Below, one piece after another: positions 17,902 through 26,255 of a stretch of DNA of 41,605 nucleotides; position 1 is the first letter of the stretch; the number at the start of each line of letters is the position of its first letter. This stretch comes from a bacterium (GTDB lineage Bacteria > Electryoneota > Electryoneia > Electryoneales > Electryoneaceae): contig JAIOHU010000208.1 in assembly GCA_019912845.1 (NCBI GenBank), positions 1-41,605 of the forward strand, in the 5' to 3' direction. Made by a program: the position numbers and the translations under genes. The notes below the pieces were generated by a model. That model saw only the letters and a list, made by a program, of their open reading frames with translations. It did not search any database and was not told the DNA's origin.

Positions 17902-18388
17902 GTCATTGCGAACGCAGTGAAGCTCTCATGTAAATACGAGCAATCCGGTTTTGGAGTGCTATTTTCCAGAATGGCAGTGGTTTTTGGCTTGGGATTTATC
18001 CCAAGATTAATATATCCTGCGATCGTTCTATTCTTGTGCCATCCCGGTGATGAGTTGAGCCGGGATCCAGTAGCCTTGCGTCATACCAGAATGGCAGTGG
18101 TTATTGGCTTGGGATTTATCCCAAGTCTAATAAATCCTGCGATCGTTCTATTCTTGTGCCATCCCGGTGATGAGTTGAGCCGGGATCCAGAATACTTCCA
18201 GCGTTCGTTCTATTAAACCCTGGATAAATCCAGGGCCAATCGCTGATTCATAATTGAATATATCCTGCGATCGTTCTATTCTTGTGTCATCCCGGTGATG
18301 AGCTGGGCCGGGATCCAGAATACTTCCAGCGTTCGTTCTATTAAACCCTGGATAAATCCAGGGCCAATCGCTGATTCATATTTGAACG
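17902..18388. repeat. Tandem repeat array of palindromic units
   Basis: After a half copy of the 'TCATTGCGA' repeat (17902-17923) there are three related units. The first two are offset by exactly 120 bp (17967-18070 and 18087-18190). The second and third overlap in a longer 128-bp period (18131-18258 and 18259-18386). Each holds 'GCGATCGTTCTATTCTTGTG', then a hairpin with stem ATCCCGG / CCGGGAT. Linked hairpins alternate between CTTGGGAT/ATCCCAAG (17988-18005, 18108-18125) and CCCTGGAT/ATCCAGGG (18218-18235, 18346-18363). A 99-codon open frame over this array is only the repeats translated. Confidence 0.85.
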
Positions 18389-18425
18389 TTTTCCCAGAAG
18401 TTCACCACAGCGTGGTGAGATTTGC

Positions 18426-18458
18426 GTAGCCCCCGGTGGAACGAAGAGGAACAGGGGG
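18426..18458 (+). repeat. Palindromic 'GTAGCCCCC' repeat, left copy
   Basis: The element begins GTAGCCCCCGGTGGAACG and ends AAGAGGAACAGGGGG, so its ends can pair. An inverted copy lies at 20607-20640 on the other side of the gene at 18938-20497. The spacer between the arms, GGAACGAAGAGGAAC, is the same in both. Confidence 0.75.
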
Positions 18459-18490
18459 AGCAGAAAAACCTACCTCCCCTCCATCGGACG

Positions 18491-18714
18491 TTCCGCAACA
18501 TCCGCAGATGTTGAGGGTAATTATCGCTCAACTGTAAAATAGAACTTGTTTCTTAGACCCGACGCAGAGCATCGGGCCATCTGAATGGAGCGCCAAACTC
18601 CTGTTTGGCACAAACGCAGTTCCGCAACATCCGAAGATGTTGTGGATAATTATCGTATAACTGTAAAATCGAACCTGTTCTTTAGACCCGACGCAGAGCA
18701 TCGGGCCATCTTGT
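18491..18714. repeat. Second direct repeat (two ~95-bp copies, 129-bp offset)
   Basis: Copies at about 18491-18585 and 18620-18714. Each begins TTCCGCAACATCCG and ends with GACCCGACGCAGAGCATCGG. Each holds a hairpin with stem CAACATC/GATGTTG (loop CGCA in the first and CGAA in the second) and a second stem CCGA/TCGG. Between them, 18586-18610 holds the 25-bp unit with stem GCCAAACT/TGTTTGGC, which recurs inverted at 580-604. Nothing here looks coding. Confidence 0.75.
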
Positions 18715-18937
18715 TCAAAGCCTCGGTAGAGGCGAAATGTGCATAGAGCGTAGCGTAAGAAACGGGAAATAAATAGTATTCATACCCAAAAGCCCGGTAA
18801 GGGCGGAATATTGATTTCTGTGCCAATCTTCCATGTGTATTGATCCACGAGCAAACCCTTTCCCTGCCTGGTTCTATTCCTTATCTTAAAACGTAGAACA
18901 TCCCCGCCAACCACCCCATAACAGGGGAGAGAAATCC
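18715..18937. repeat. Small REP-like motifs and leader of the next gene
   Basis: Two related motifs: 'GCCTCGGTAGAGGCGAAATG' near 18720 and 'AGCCCGGTAAGGGCGGAATA' near 18791, both short hairpins followed by a purine-rich tail. A ribosome site (AGGGGAGAG) lies at about 18923-18931, before the ATG at 18938. No promoter can be named with confidence. Confidence 0.5.
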
Positions 18938-20497
18938 ATGTCCATTTTCAGAAGACTTCACCCACTCATACTTGCATTTTCCTTGCTTGTCTGCTACTTA
19001 AACATCTACGCCGACGAAGACCATCCGGGTGGTGATCTTGTACCGGCGTACGCAGATGAGTGGACACCGTTACAACAGATTCAGGAGTTGGTATATCCAT
19101 GGTATGGTGCAGTACATGCACGAACAATAGATGCAGAGAACATCCAAATCATCTCAGGGAGAACGCGATGGACAGATCCACACTTCATGTTTTACAAAAT
19201 AGATTCAAATGGTACTATTTATCATAGCAGGAGAACTCAACAACATGAATGGCAAGTTAATGAAGTCAGGCATTTTGTAGATAGTAATAATTATATCTGG
19301 CTGATAATCGAAGGTAGAATGCATGGTAGCAGGACTGCGATAAAGTTTAATCAGGATGGTGATCAACCTGTTGGGGATGGGTTCACTGCAGTTGAGCTTG
19401 AAAGAAATAAGTTCGGTGATAACTATATTCTTACTCATCACCCTGATGGAGGATTTATCTATATCGCCCCCGATCGTCCCGAACCCTTTGAATTTGGAGA
19501 TCAGTATTACGCTCGATACCGTCACTATTCAGAAGATTTCGAAACAATATTAGATTCAGTTGCAATTGAATTTGATCAGGATATCATTGGAGGATATAGA
19601 GGTATCCGTGATATCGCTGGAACGATCAAAGATGATATTATTCATGCAATTCTTGATGTACCGTTTCATCTTTATAATGGTGTGGTAAGTAGCCACCATT
19701 TCTATACTAAACTGAGTTTATCTTGTGAAATATTGCATGAACCTCAATTGATGACACTTGAATCAGATTCAATCGCTGATCTTCAATTGGGTCCTGCCAT
19801 CTCACCAGTAGTTGATACTCAAGGAAACATCTATTTTATATCTAAATATGTGACGTTCGGACCAACAGCCGTTCAACTAACCGCATTGAAGAATGATGGA
19901 ACCTATAACAGTACAATTGTCAGCGAGGTAGTAGGAGATTTTGCATTAACCGAAGATGCTTTCGGGAATGTTCATGTAGTGTTCAGAAACAATGAGGAAG
20001 ATGATGGCATCAGCTACACACGCCTTCACAATGGAGACCTCTCCACCATGCTTCCCATTCAATCCCTGGAGATTGAAAATGAGGGCATCCACCTGGTAGA
20101 TGATCTTACACTTTTACCTCACCCCACACGTCCGCAGGTTGATCTTATTTTCCTGGGTGAAGATGAACGGGAGCCAGATCATTACCGTGGTATTTATCGA
20201 ATGCAGCTCTTGCCTGCACACAATGAACAAAACCAACTCGAAACATCACTTTTCTTGAATCAGGATGGAAAATTTTTACCAGTTAAAGAGGATAAAGTTG
20301 ATGTGCAGTCTGAGCCAATAAATTATCGCATTTATGATATACTTGGACGATTTATTCAGGAGTATGAAACAACATCTATTCACGATAAAGCAATTTTATC
20401 CAGAAAGTTAAAAACTCAACTTCCAGCAGGAAGATATTTTCTCGTTTCGGAATCCTATCCGGTAGGGAAAACTATTTCGATATCAATCATGAAGTGA
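18938..20497 (+). CDS. Exported protein of unknown function with a degenerate sorting tail
   Basis: 519 residues, with a signal peptide ending near residue 25 and a strong ribosome site upstream. The body (~40-430) is rich in beta strands with recurring 'W.DPHFMFYKID..G.IY', 'DSNNYIWLI', 'DTQGNIYFISKY' and 'DAFGNVHVVFRN' segments, as in beta-propeller proteins of the BNR/NHL kind. The last ~65 residues ('NYRIYDILGRFIQEYE', then 'LPAGRYFLV') are a sorting tail without the PNPFNP front part. The function is not recognised. The gene is richer in A+T than its neighbours and is bracketed by inverted copies of a palindromic element (18426-18458 and 20607-20640), which hints at acquisition or local rearrangement. 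Confidence 0.75.
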   Translation: MSIFRRLHPLILAFSLLVCYLNIYADEDHPGGDLVPAYADEWTPLQQIQELVYPWYGAVHARTIDAENIQIISGRTRWTDPHFMFYKIDSNGTIYHSRRTQQHEWQVNEVRHFVDSNNYIWLIIEGRMHGSRTAIKFNQDGDQPVGDGFTAVELERNKFGDNYILTHHPDGGFIYIAPDRPEPFEFGDQYYARYRHYSEDFETILDSVAIEFDQDIIGGYRGIRDIAGTIKDDIIHAILDVPFHLYNGVVSSHHFYTKLSLSCEILHEPQLMTLESDSIADLQLGPAISPVVDTQGNIYFISKYVTFGPTAVQLTALKNDGTYNSTIVSEVVGDFALTEDAFGNVHVVFRNNEEDDGISYTRLHNGDLSTMLPIQSLEIENEGIHLVDDLTLLPHPTRPQVDLIFLGEDEREPDHYRGIYRMQLLPAHNEQNQLETSLFLNQDGKFLPVKEDKVDVQSEPINYRIYDILGRFIQEYETTSIHDKAILSRKLKTQLPAGRYFLVSESYPVGKTISISIMK

Positions 20498-20876
20498 ACA
20501 GGTTCTTTGTTATCTAATAATCAATTAAGTGCGCGCTTCACAGACTGATCAATAAAACAGTAGTTTCGCCCCTTCAGGGCTGACATGTGTGGTGTGGAAT
20601 ACTTTTCCCCTCAGTTCCTCTTCGTTCCACTGGGGGCTACCTAAATCCCACTCCGCTGGAGTGGATTCTCGATTGGGTGTGTACTTCATAGTCAGTCTGA
20701 ATACAATAATAACAATACCTTCCTGGATTCCAGCTAAAAGCATGCTGGACTGACGCGTTGGTCATTCTAACGCTCAGGCACTCCATGATCGTGCTATAGA
20801 ATAAACTCATTGACAATACGGTCAAAGGAATTGTTTTAGATATTATTTCTATATATGCAGGAATAAGTTTGCTTGT
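20498..20876. repeat. Intergenic palindromic repeats between convergent genes
   Basis: No gene. It contains the inverted copy of the 'GTAGCCCCC' repeat (20607-20640), a perfect hairpin CCACTCC, GCT, GGAGTGG at 20648-20664, and a TCCAGC/GCTGGA hairpin at 20729-20749 belonging to the family at 451-475 and 8417-8441. Near 20571 'GCCCCTTCAGGGC' is another small palindrome. No clear terminator with a T-run is seen for either converging gene. Confidence 0.65.
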
Positions 20877-21983
20877 TCACTCTTTAAAAAAGCCTCGTAT
20901 CGTTTCAGCAACATACTCAATCATCTCATCCGTCATCTCAGGATAAATTGGCAGAGACAGTTCACTCTGAGAATGATGGATCGCTTTCTGATAGTCCTCT
21001 AAATCAAGATTGAGGTACTCATAAGCTGGCATGGTCGGCAGTGCATGTGGATAGTGTACCCCGGAGCTGATTCCAGCTTCATCCAGTGCTGCGATCAATT
21101 CATCACGTCTTCTGGTTCGTATCGCATAAATATGGAATGTATGTCTTGAATTTTCGCGGATTTTCGGTAATTCAATCTCATTAATGCCAGCCAACAACTC
21201 TGAGTACTTTGCGGCTACTGCACCTCTCGCCGAACACCATTGCTCCAAGTGAGGGAGCTTAACATTCAAAATTGCAGCCTGTATGCCATCCAGACGGCTG
21301 TTAATCCCCTCCATCAGGTGAGTATTTTTGGTTAGCTGACCATGGTTGGAGTACTGTCTGCATTTTGATGCCAACTCGTCATCGTCGGTAACAATACACC
21401 CCGCATCGCCATAGGCGCCGAGGTTTTTTCCGGGATAAAAGCTGAATGTCCCGGCGATGCCCATTGTCCCCGCTTTTCTGCCCTGCCATTCAGAAAGATG
21501 TGATTGTGCACAATCTTCAATAACATACAAATTGTGTTTCTTTGCGATTGTAAGGATTTCGCCCATATTCGCAATCTGACCGTACAGATGAACTGGTATA
21601 ATCGCACGAGTCTTTGGTGTGATCGCAGCTTCTAATTTGTTGCTATCGATACAGTAAAAATCCGGTTCAATGTCGACGAACACCGGCTTTGCGCCGGTGA
21701 TGGTTACCATTTCGGAAGTTGCAATCCAGCTTGTCGCAGTTGTGATAACTTCATCGCCATGACCAATACCCAGCATTTTCAAGACAATCTGAATCGCATC
21801 AGTGCCATTGCCCACACCAATGCAATGTTTCGCACCGACCTTCTCCGCGAAAGAAGTCTCAAATTCACGTACAGCGGCCCCCCCGATAAAAGCGGTGTTA
21901 TCCAGCACTCCCTGAATCGCTTGATCAATGGGGTTCTTCAAGGTTTTATATTGAGCGTATAAATCAACAAACGGGATATTCAT
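20877..21983 (-). CDS. DegT/DnrJ/EryC1-family sugar aminotransferase
   Basis: 368 residues. The PLP lysine is K186 in 'GTFSFYPGKNLGAYGDAG', a textbook match to the family, with 'GNGTDAIQI' near residue 60 for phosphate binding and 'VIEDCAQSH' near 155-162 for the pyridine ring. These enzymes transfer an amino group from glutamate to a keto-sugar bound to a nucleotide. It is the last gene of a four-gene reverse-strand run and starts 17 nt after the formyltransferase stop. With the dehydrogenase upstream it could act as the WlbE/WlbC-like step that makes a 3-amino sugar; this is inference, since sugar-3 and sugar-4 aminotransferases look alike in sequence. Confidence 0.92.
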   Translation of the reverse strand: MNIPFVDLYAQYKTLKNPIDQAIQGVLDNTAFIGGAAVREFETSFAEKVGAKHCIGVGNGTDAIQIVLKMLGIGHGDEVITTATSWIATSEMVTITGAKPVFVDIEPDFYCIDSNKLEAAITPKTRAIIPVHLYGQIANMGEILTIAKKHNLYVIEDCAQSHLSEWQGRKAGTMGIAGTFSFYPGKNLGAYGDAGCIVTDDDELASKCRQYSNHGQLTKNTHLMEGINSRLDGIQAAILNVKLPHLEQWCSARGAVAAKYSELLAGINEIELPKIRENSRHTFHIYAIRTRRRDELIAALDEAGISSGVHYPHALPTMPAYEYLNLDLEDYQKAIHHSQSELSLPIYPEMTDEMIEYVAETIRGFFKE

Positions 21984-22000
21984 GATTTAAGATACCCTTA

Positions 22001-22705
22001 TTAATCAATTGGGATTTCATTAACTATTTTATTCAATCTGTCAAGTAGTCGAACTTCAAAACGGTGCGGCATACGTTTATGTACTTCAGATACGTCGGTA
22101 GATAAAACTTGAAGCTTGGAGCGATCGCTCAGAATCCCTTGTTCATACATCGGGATTGCATCAATCAGCATATTCGTCTCAAGTTCAAATTGACGGTATG
22201 CGAGGCTGTGAAAAGTGTCCCAGGGATAAATATCAACCAACTCTTGTTTCAGTAGCCAGCCAGCATCCGCTTCGGGTGACGTGATATGCAGTGTGACACC
22301 AATCTTTTCACCGCGGTATATTGCCCATTTAAAGGAATCCAACCCGCGGACATACGGCAGAAATCCGGGATGGGAGTTGACAAATGTAGAAGAATTAACA
22401 ACTTCCGCTGGCAATATTCCTGCGCATGCGACCAACACCAATTCTATTCCCTTTTCGTTCACAAATTCTGGTAAATCCTCATACGAAACAACATGGTAGT
22501 TAAATCCAAGACGTTCGCAGAACTCACTCATGGGAGTATGTATGTAAACTGGTGGACGATGTGGGAGCAGTGGTGTGTAGCTCCTCTTCATCTCCACCCA
22601 CGGTTTACCCACAACCATAATGTCATTGTAGCCCAATGCTTTTAAACGAAAAAGGAAGTCATGGGTTTTTCTATGTGGATTGTCATATGTAAGAACACAA
22701 ATCAT
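22001..22705 (-). CDS. Formyltransferase-fold enzyme, probable amino-sugar N-formyltransferase
   Basis: 234 residues, close to the size of a single formyltransferase domain without the C-terminal tRNA-binding part of Fmt. The catalytic triad is visible: N110 and H112 in 'NSHPGFLP' and D147 in 'EADAGW', 35 residues apart from the His as in the GART/Fmt fold. The 'RGLDSFKWAIYRGEKIGVTLH' segment after NSHPG is the usual next strand and helix. It should use 10-formyl-tetrahydrofolate. With the neighbouring aminotransferase and dehydrogenase, the likely substrate is a nucleotide-linked amino sugar, giving a formamido sugar (inference). GAGGT sits about 7 nt upstream of the ATG. Confidence 0.85.
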   Translation of the reverse strand: MICVLTYDNPHRKTHDFLFRLKALGYNDIMVVGKPWVEMKRSYTPLLPHRPPVYIHTPMSEFCERLGFNYHVVSYEDLPEFVNEKGIELVLVACAGILPAEVVNSSTFVNSHPGFLPYVRGLDSFKWAIYRGEKIGVTLHITSPEADAGWLLKQELVDIYPWDTFHSLAYRQFELETNMLIDAIPMYEQGILSDRSKLQVLSTDVSEVHKRMPHRFEVRLLDRLNKIVNEIPID

Positions 22706-22754
22706 ATTTTTACCTCAAAATTACAGCGATTATCAGATCGAAGGAACAAGTGAT

Positions 22755-23765
22755 TTATCTCTGCGCTGCTCTATAGATTTTATCAATGATTTCAACAGTT
22801 TTTAGTCCTTCAATGCCAACGGTGCCAATTACACCGCCGCCTTGAAGTACATCGACAACATTTTCATATACTTTATCGTGATTAGACATGGATCCGACAT
22901 AGGTGCCATACTGGTTCGGCGGATTTCCCTCGGGTAAACCTTCAATAGTGAAGTCAGAGATTTCCTGATATTCCAATTCGTTTAAAAACTGCCCGCCAAC
23001 CTTCACAGTCCCTTTGTCCCCAAATATGGTAATCGATCCCTCCATATTCTTATTACACGAATTTATAGTGAAATGGATTGATCCCAACACACCACTATAA
23101 AATTCAAGTATCGCAACACCCTGATCCTCAAATTCAGTAATTCCCTCATGGTTGCTATTGGAAACGAATGCACGTACATCACGTACATCACCAATAAGCC
23201 AATAGATAAGATCAATAAAATGGCTGAACTGTGTATACAATGTTCCACCATCAAGAACTTTCGATCCCTTCCAATCACTCTCAGAAAAGTAGCTAGCTCG
23301 ACGATTCCAGAAGCAGTTTAATTGCATGCTCAAAATACGTCCCAGATGTCCATCATCTATTGCCTTTTTCAAAGCAGCAATAGGCGGATTGTAGCGGTTT
23401 TGTTTTACGATAAACAGTCTTCTATTCGTTAATTCCGCTACCTTGATCATTTCGACTGAATCCTGAACACTGGTAGCCATTGGCTTCTCAGAAAGCACAT
23501 GATATCCTGCCCGTAGCAACTTTATCGAATGTTCAGCATGTAATCCATTGGGAGTACATACCGCAATACAATCAATATCAAGTTTCTTTTCTATTAACTC
23601 ATCAATTGATTGAAAGGCTTCGCAAGAATACTCATTAGCGATTTCTTCAGCACGTTCCGCGATTATGTCACAAACCGCTACCAAACTACCATATTCTGAA
23701 GCCCACTTTGCGTGGCGTCCAGCTATCCGCCCACAACCAATAATTCCAAATTTCAACTTTTTCAT
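22755..23765 (-). CDS. Gfo/Idh/MocA-family sugar dehydrogenase
   Basis: 336 residues. The N-terminal Rossmann fold has 'GIIGCGRIAGRHA' (residues 7-19) for NAD(P), and the catalytic EKP motif is E93-K94-P95 in 'LSEKPMATS'. The C-terminal domain continues to the end with 'GGTLYTQFSHFIDLIYWLIGDV', in which the His is the family's likely proton donor region. In sugar cassettes this family oxidises C3 of UDP-GlcNAc-derived uronic acids (WlbA) to give the keto-sugar that a DegT enzyme then aminates. It lies 49 nt upstream of the formyltransferase, in the same direction. The exact sugar is not known. Confidence 0.92.
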   Translation of the reverse strand: MKKLKFGIIGCGRIAGRHAKWASEYGSLVAVCDIIAERAEEIANEYSCEAFQSIDELIEKKLDIDCIAVCTPNGLHAEHSIKLLRAGYHVLSEKPMATSVQDSVEMIKVAELTNRRLFIVKQNRYNPPIAALKKAIDDGHLGRILSMQLNCFWNRRASYFSESDWKGSKVLDGGTLYTQFSHFIDLIYWLIGDVRDVRAFVSNSNHEGITEFEDQGVAILEFYSGVLGSIHFTINSCNKNMEGSITIFGDKGTVKVGGQFLNELEYQEISDFTIEGLPEGNPPNQYGTYVGSMSNHDKVYENVVDVLQGGGVIGTVGIEGLKTVEIIDKIYRAAQR

Positions 23766-23841
23766 AGTTTCATTCTTACCTAAATTATGATGAGGATTAA
23801 TTCATATTAGAAGATTACTAATTGAAACTTAAATCATCCTG

Positions 23842-24864
23842 TTACTTGCAAATACGTTTATCTCCAGTTACCAAAGCATAAAGTCCCCGAATGAAACCGG
23901 TACCGTATGCAAAGTGCAAGGTGCCATATACCAATGCCGTCCTGAAGAATCCAAATTCGCGATTTTTCTTGTATAAGATCAAACTTGAAACACCATTTGC
24001 CACCAGATACGGAAGACTCGCTAAAGCAAACAGATATCTTTTACTAGATACCAACGAGATAAGTGCAGACCCTGCAATTCCACCAACCAGTGCCCCTGGT
24101 ATAAAATGACGAATGCTTATTTGCCCGGGATGCATCCGTATCACCTTTACCTTCCAGAATCCATAACGGAAATACTGCTTCCATAATTTAGAGAACGATC
24201 CCCTATTAAAGTAAAGGCTTTTAATTTTTGGGTTGCAGATAATCCGTCCACCAGCTTTTCGTAGACGATAACTGAACTCATCATCCTGGTTGTTTACTAA
24301 ACTTTCATCAAATCCACCAACTCTTTCGTATACTTCTTTGAAACAAAGACCAAGATAGACACTATCAACTTCGACTTCTTCCTCGGTATAATGGAATCTC
24401 GAATCACCCACACCAAATGGAGTGCTTGTTGCGGCTGCAATAGTCCGTGCGAGAACTGATTCACCAATAGCACGCATCGGCCCACCCACCAGATCGGCTT
24501 TTGTTCGTAGTAATGTTTCAACGGCATGTTCTACATATTCGGCATCCAAAATTGAGTGCGCGCTGACAATGCCGATGATATCACCGGATGCGAGATCAAT
24601 CCCCATGTTCCAGGCAGCCGATTGTATCTCTTTCGGATTGTTGAACTGTTTGAATTGTTCGCTTCGTTCGCAATACTCCTCAACCACTTCAACCGACCGA
24701 TCTGTTGAATTGCCATCAAATATCAGTATTTCCAGTTTATCAGCGGGGTAAGTCTGCGTCAACATGGAATCCAGGCATTTGCCGATGTAGTCCTCTTCAT
24801 TCTTCATCGGGACGAGGAGAGATACGATGGGCAGATCGTCGCTATAGGTCAATATTTTCATCAT
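23842..24864 (-). CDS. Family 2 glycosyltransferase with C-terminal membrane segments
   Basis: 340 residues. The GT-A domain fills ~1-230: 'SLLVPMKNEEDYIGKCLDSML' at the start, 'ILIFDGNSTDRSVEVV' with the first nucleotide-binding Asp, and 'QDDEFSYRLRKAGGRI' for the acceptor side. Two or three hydrophobic segments after residue ~245 anchor it to the inner membrane. The layout resembles ExoA-type enzymes of exopolysaccharide assembly. It is the first gene of the reverse-strand run with the dehydrogenase, formyltransferase and aminotransferase, and could add the sugar they make to a lipid-linked glycan. Start ATG at 24864, with a second ATG directly after it. Confidence 0.9.
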   Translation of the reverse strand: MMKILTYSDDLPIVSLLVPMKNEEDYIGKCLDSMLTQTYPADKLEILIFDGNSTDRSVEVVEEYCERSEQFKQFNNPKEIQSAAWNMGIDLASGDIIGIVSAHSILDAEYVEHAVETLLRTKADLVGGPMRAIGESVLARTIAAATSTPFGVGDSRFHYTEEEVEVDSVYLGLCFKEVYERVGGFDESLVNNQDDEFSYRLRKAGGRIICNPKIKSLYFNRGSFSKLWKQYFRYGFWKVKVIRMHPGQISIRHFIPGALVGGIAGSALISLVSSKRYLFALASLPYLVANGVSSLILYKKNREFGFFRTALVYGTLHFAYGTGFIRGLYALVTGDKRICK

Positions 24865-25231
24865 TATTCGAGTTCCATATACTGATTCAACACTTTGAGA
24901 GTAACACTCTGATAGGGCAACAAAGTACTAAGCGAATCAACTTATTACCATAATTTACAAGGGGGATTCTCTCGGGTGGGAGATTTGATGAATGTTGGAT
25001 TTTTGAATAGTCATAATGTAAGATTTGTTGCACTTGGCTATTTTGTGTTGGTGGATATTGAATAAAAAGCGTTTTCATGGTCATTGGGGGGAACGTAATA
25101 GCGGGGCAATCTTATTCCGACTGCTGGATTGTTTCACTGCTTTCGCAGTGACGTCTATTCACAACTGCCAGTGATACCCACATGAGACAGTTAGGAACCA
25201 GATTTGTGAGTTGAATTTCATCCTCTACTGA
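24865..25231. other. Intergenic region between the sugar cassette and beta-lactamase
   Basis: About 370 bp without a gene. It should hold the promoter of the sugar cassette, but no clear -35/-10 is seen. At 25126-25152 there is an inverted, degraded arm of the 'TCATTGCGA' repeat (GTCACTGCG when read on the reverse strand). Confidence 0.5.
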
Positions 25232-26059
25232 TCAATAATACGGAAGTTCGATCCCTTCAATCCACAAACCAGCTTCTAAGAGTGCCAGCTCCGTAAAATC
25301 GAGACGAGGGCGTTTGATACGTTTTCCTTCTTTTTCGTCAGTGAGCACGGTCGCAAAATAGATTGGTTTCGCATCTTCACGTTCGATCCAGCCAACATAC
25401 CAGCCAACTTGGGGCAGTACACGTATCGCTCTGCCAGTTTTTGCAAATGCAGTCCAGCCTTCCCCTTTTGTATTCAACATGGCATTCTTGACAATCTCAA
25501 CATGCTTTTCAGCAACCGGCAACTTCCCTTCAACCATGCGTTTTAGAAAATCGATCTGTTGAAGCGGGGTTGTGCGTAGTTCACCTTCAACCCAGAAGAT
25601 ATCAATTCCGCCTGCGATATTCTGATTGCCATACTCGATTTTTTTCATCCACTCAGTCATTCGTTGCTCACCAATCAGCGGTGCGATTTGCTGGTAGATA
25701 TGGATAGCAGAGTAGTGCAGGGCATCATAGATTGAGAGATCGCGGTTCCATTGATCCCATCCGCGATCAACACCATCCCACTTGAAAACAGTTTCCTCTG
25801 TTACCACACCAGTTTCAAGCGCAATAAGAGTATGCGCTACTTTGAAAGTTGACGCCGGCGTGAACTCGGTTTCCGAATAATTATCCCCGAAAATGTGCGT
25901 TGTGTTTACATCCGAATCGTACAAGACTACGCATCCACGCAATCCCAGCGCATGGATTGCTTCACCGACTGGATCAATTTCCTCTGCACGCAACACATGA
26001 ATGAAAACTACGCCGACCATTAAAAGGATAGAACCAATTAATATTGATTTTTGTATCAT
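25232..26059 (-). CDS. Class D (OXA-type) beta-lactamase
   Basis: 275 residues from the ATG at 26059; a TTG two codons earlier is the alternative. A signal peptide ends near residue 27 ('VLRA'). All class D motifs are intact: the active-site Ser70 and Lys73 in 'PASTFKV', Ser117 in 'YSAIHIYQ', 'YGN' in 'KIEYGNQNI', the 'FWVEG' loop, and Lys207-Thr208-Gly209 in 'FAKTG', followed by 'GWYVGWIE'. The order and spacing match OXA-48/OXA-10-like enzymes closely. It should be a periplasmic serine beta-lactamase, with Lys73 probably carbamylated as in the family. Alone here, with no integron, insertion sequence or BlaR sensor, it looks like a resident chromosomal gene. Which drugs it hydrolyses cannot be told from sequence. 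Confidence 0.93.
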   Translation of the reverse strand: MIQKSILIGSILLMVGVVFIHVLRAEEIDPVGEAIHALGLRGCVVLYDSDVNTTHIFGDNYSETEFTPASTFKVAHTLIALETGVVTEETVFKWDGVDRGWDQWNRDLSIYDALHYSAIHIYQQIAPLIGEQRMTEWMKKIEYGNQNIAGGIDIFWVEGELRTTPLQQIDFLKRMVEGKLPVAEKHVEIVKNAMLNTKGEGWTAFAKTGRAIRVLPQVGWYVGWIEREDAKPIYFATVLTDEKEGKRIKRPRLDFTELALLEAGLWIEGIELPYY

Positions 26060-26255
26060 TTTCAATTATCCAAAGTTTGTTGATGCTGATAATCCTTATG
26101 TAGTTGATTCGATAAAATTTCGCTAATCTCTTTTAAAAGGCTCCAGGAGTCAATATTTAATGCAATTCCTATACTCACTGACTTGCCAATGTATGGCTCT
26201 GAAAATAATTTACTTAGAATCCTTACCACTTTTACCGCAAGCACTGGAGGTTGTC

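Noticed and set aside
17917-18216. A 99-codon open frame on the forward strand
   Set aside because: It is the tandem repeat array read through; the peptide repeats with the DNA period and has no ribosome site or family match.
17902-18830. Possible CRISPR array in the repeat-rich region
   Set aside because: The repeats are palindromic and differ in length and spacing, the spacers are themselves repeated, and no cas gene is near.
18426-20640. A composite transposon carried by the inverted elements
   Set aside because: The elements are about 33 bp, encode no transposase, and no target-site duplication is visible; kept only as a low-interest observation.
22001-22705. Methionyl-tRNA formyltransferase
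   Set aside because: It lacks the C-terminal tRNA-binding domain and lies in a sugar cassette, so an amino-sugar substrate is more likely.
25232-26059. Reading the class D enzyme as a BlaR-type sensor domain
   Set aside because: It has its own signal peptide and no membrane segments or protease domain, so it is a free enzyme.
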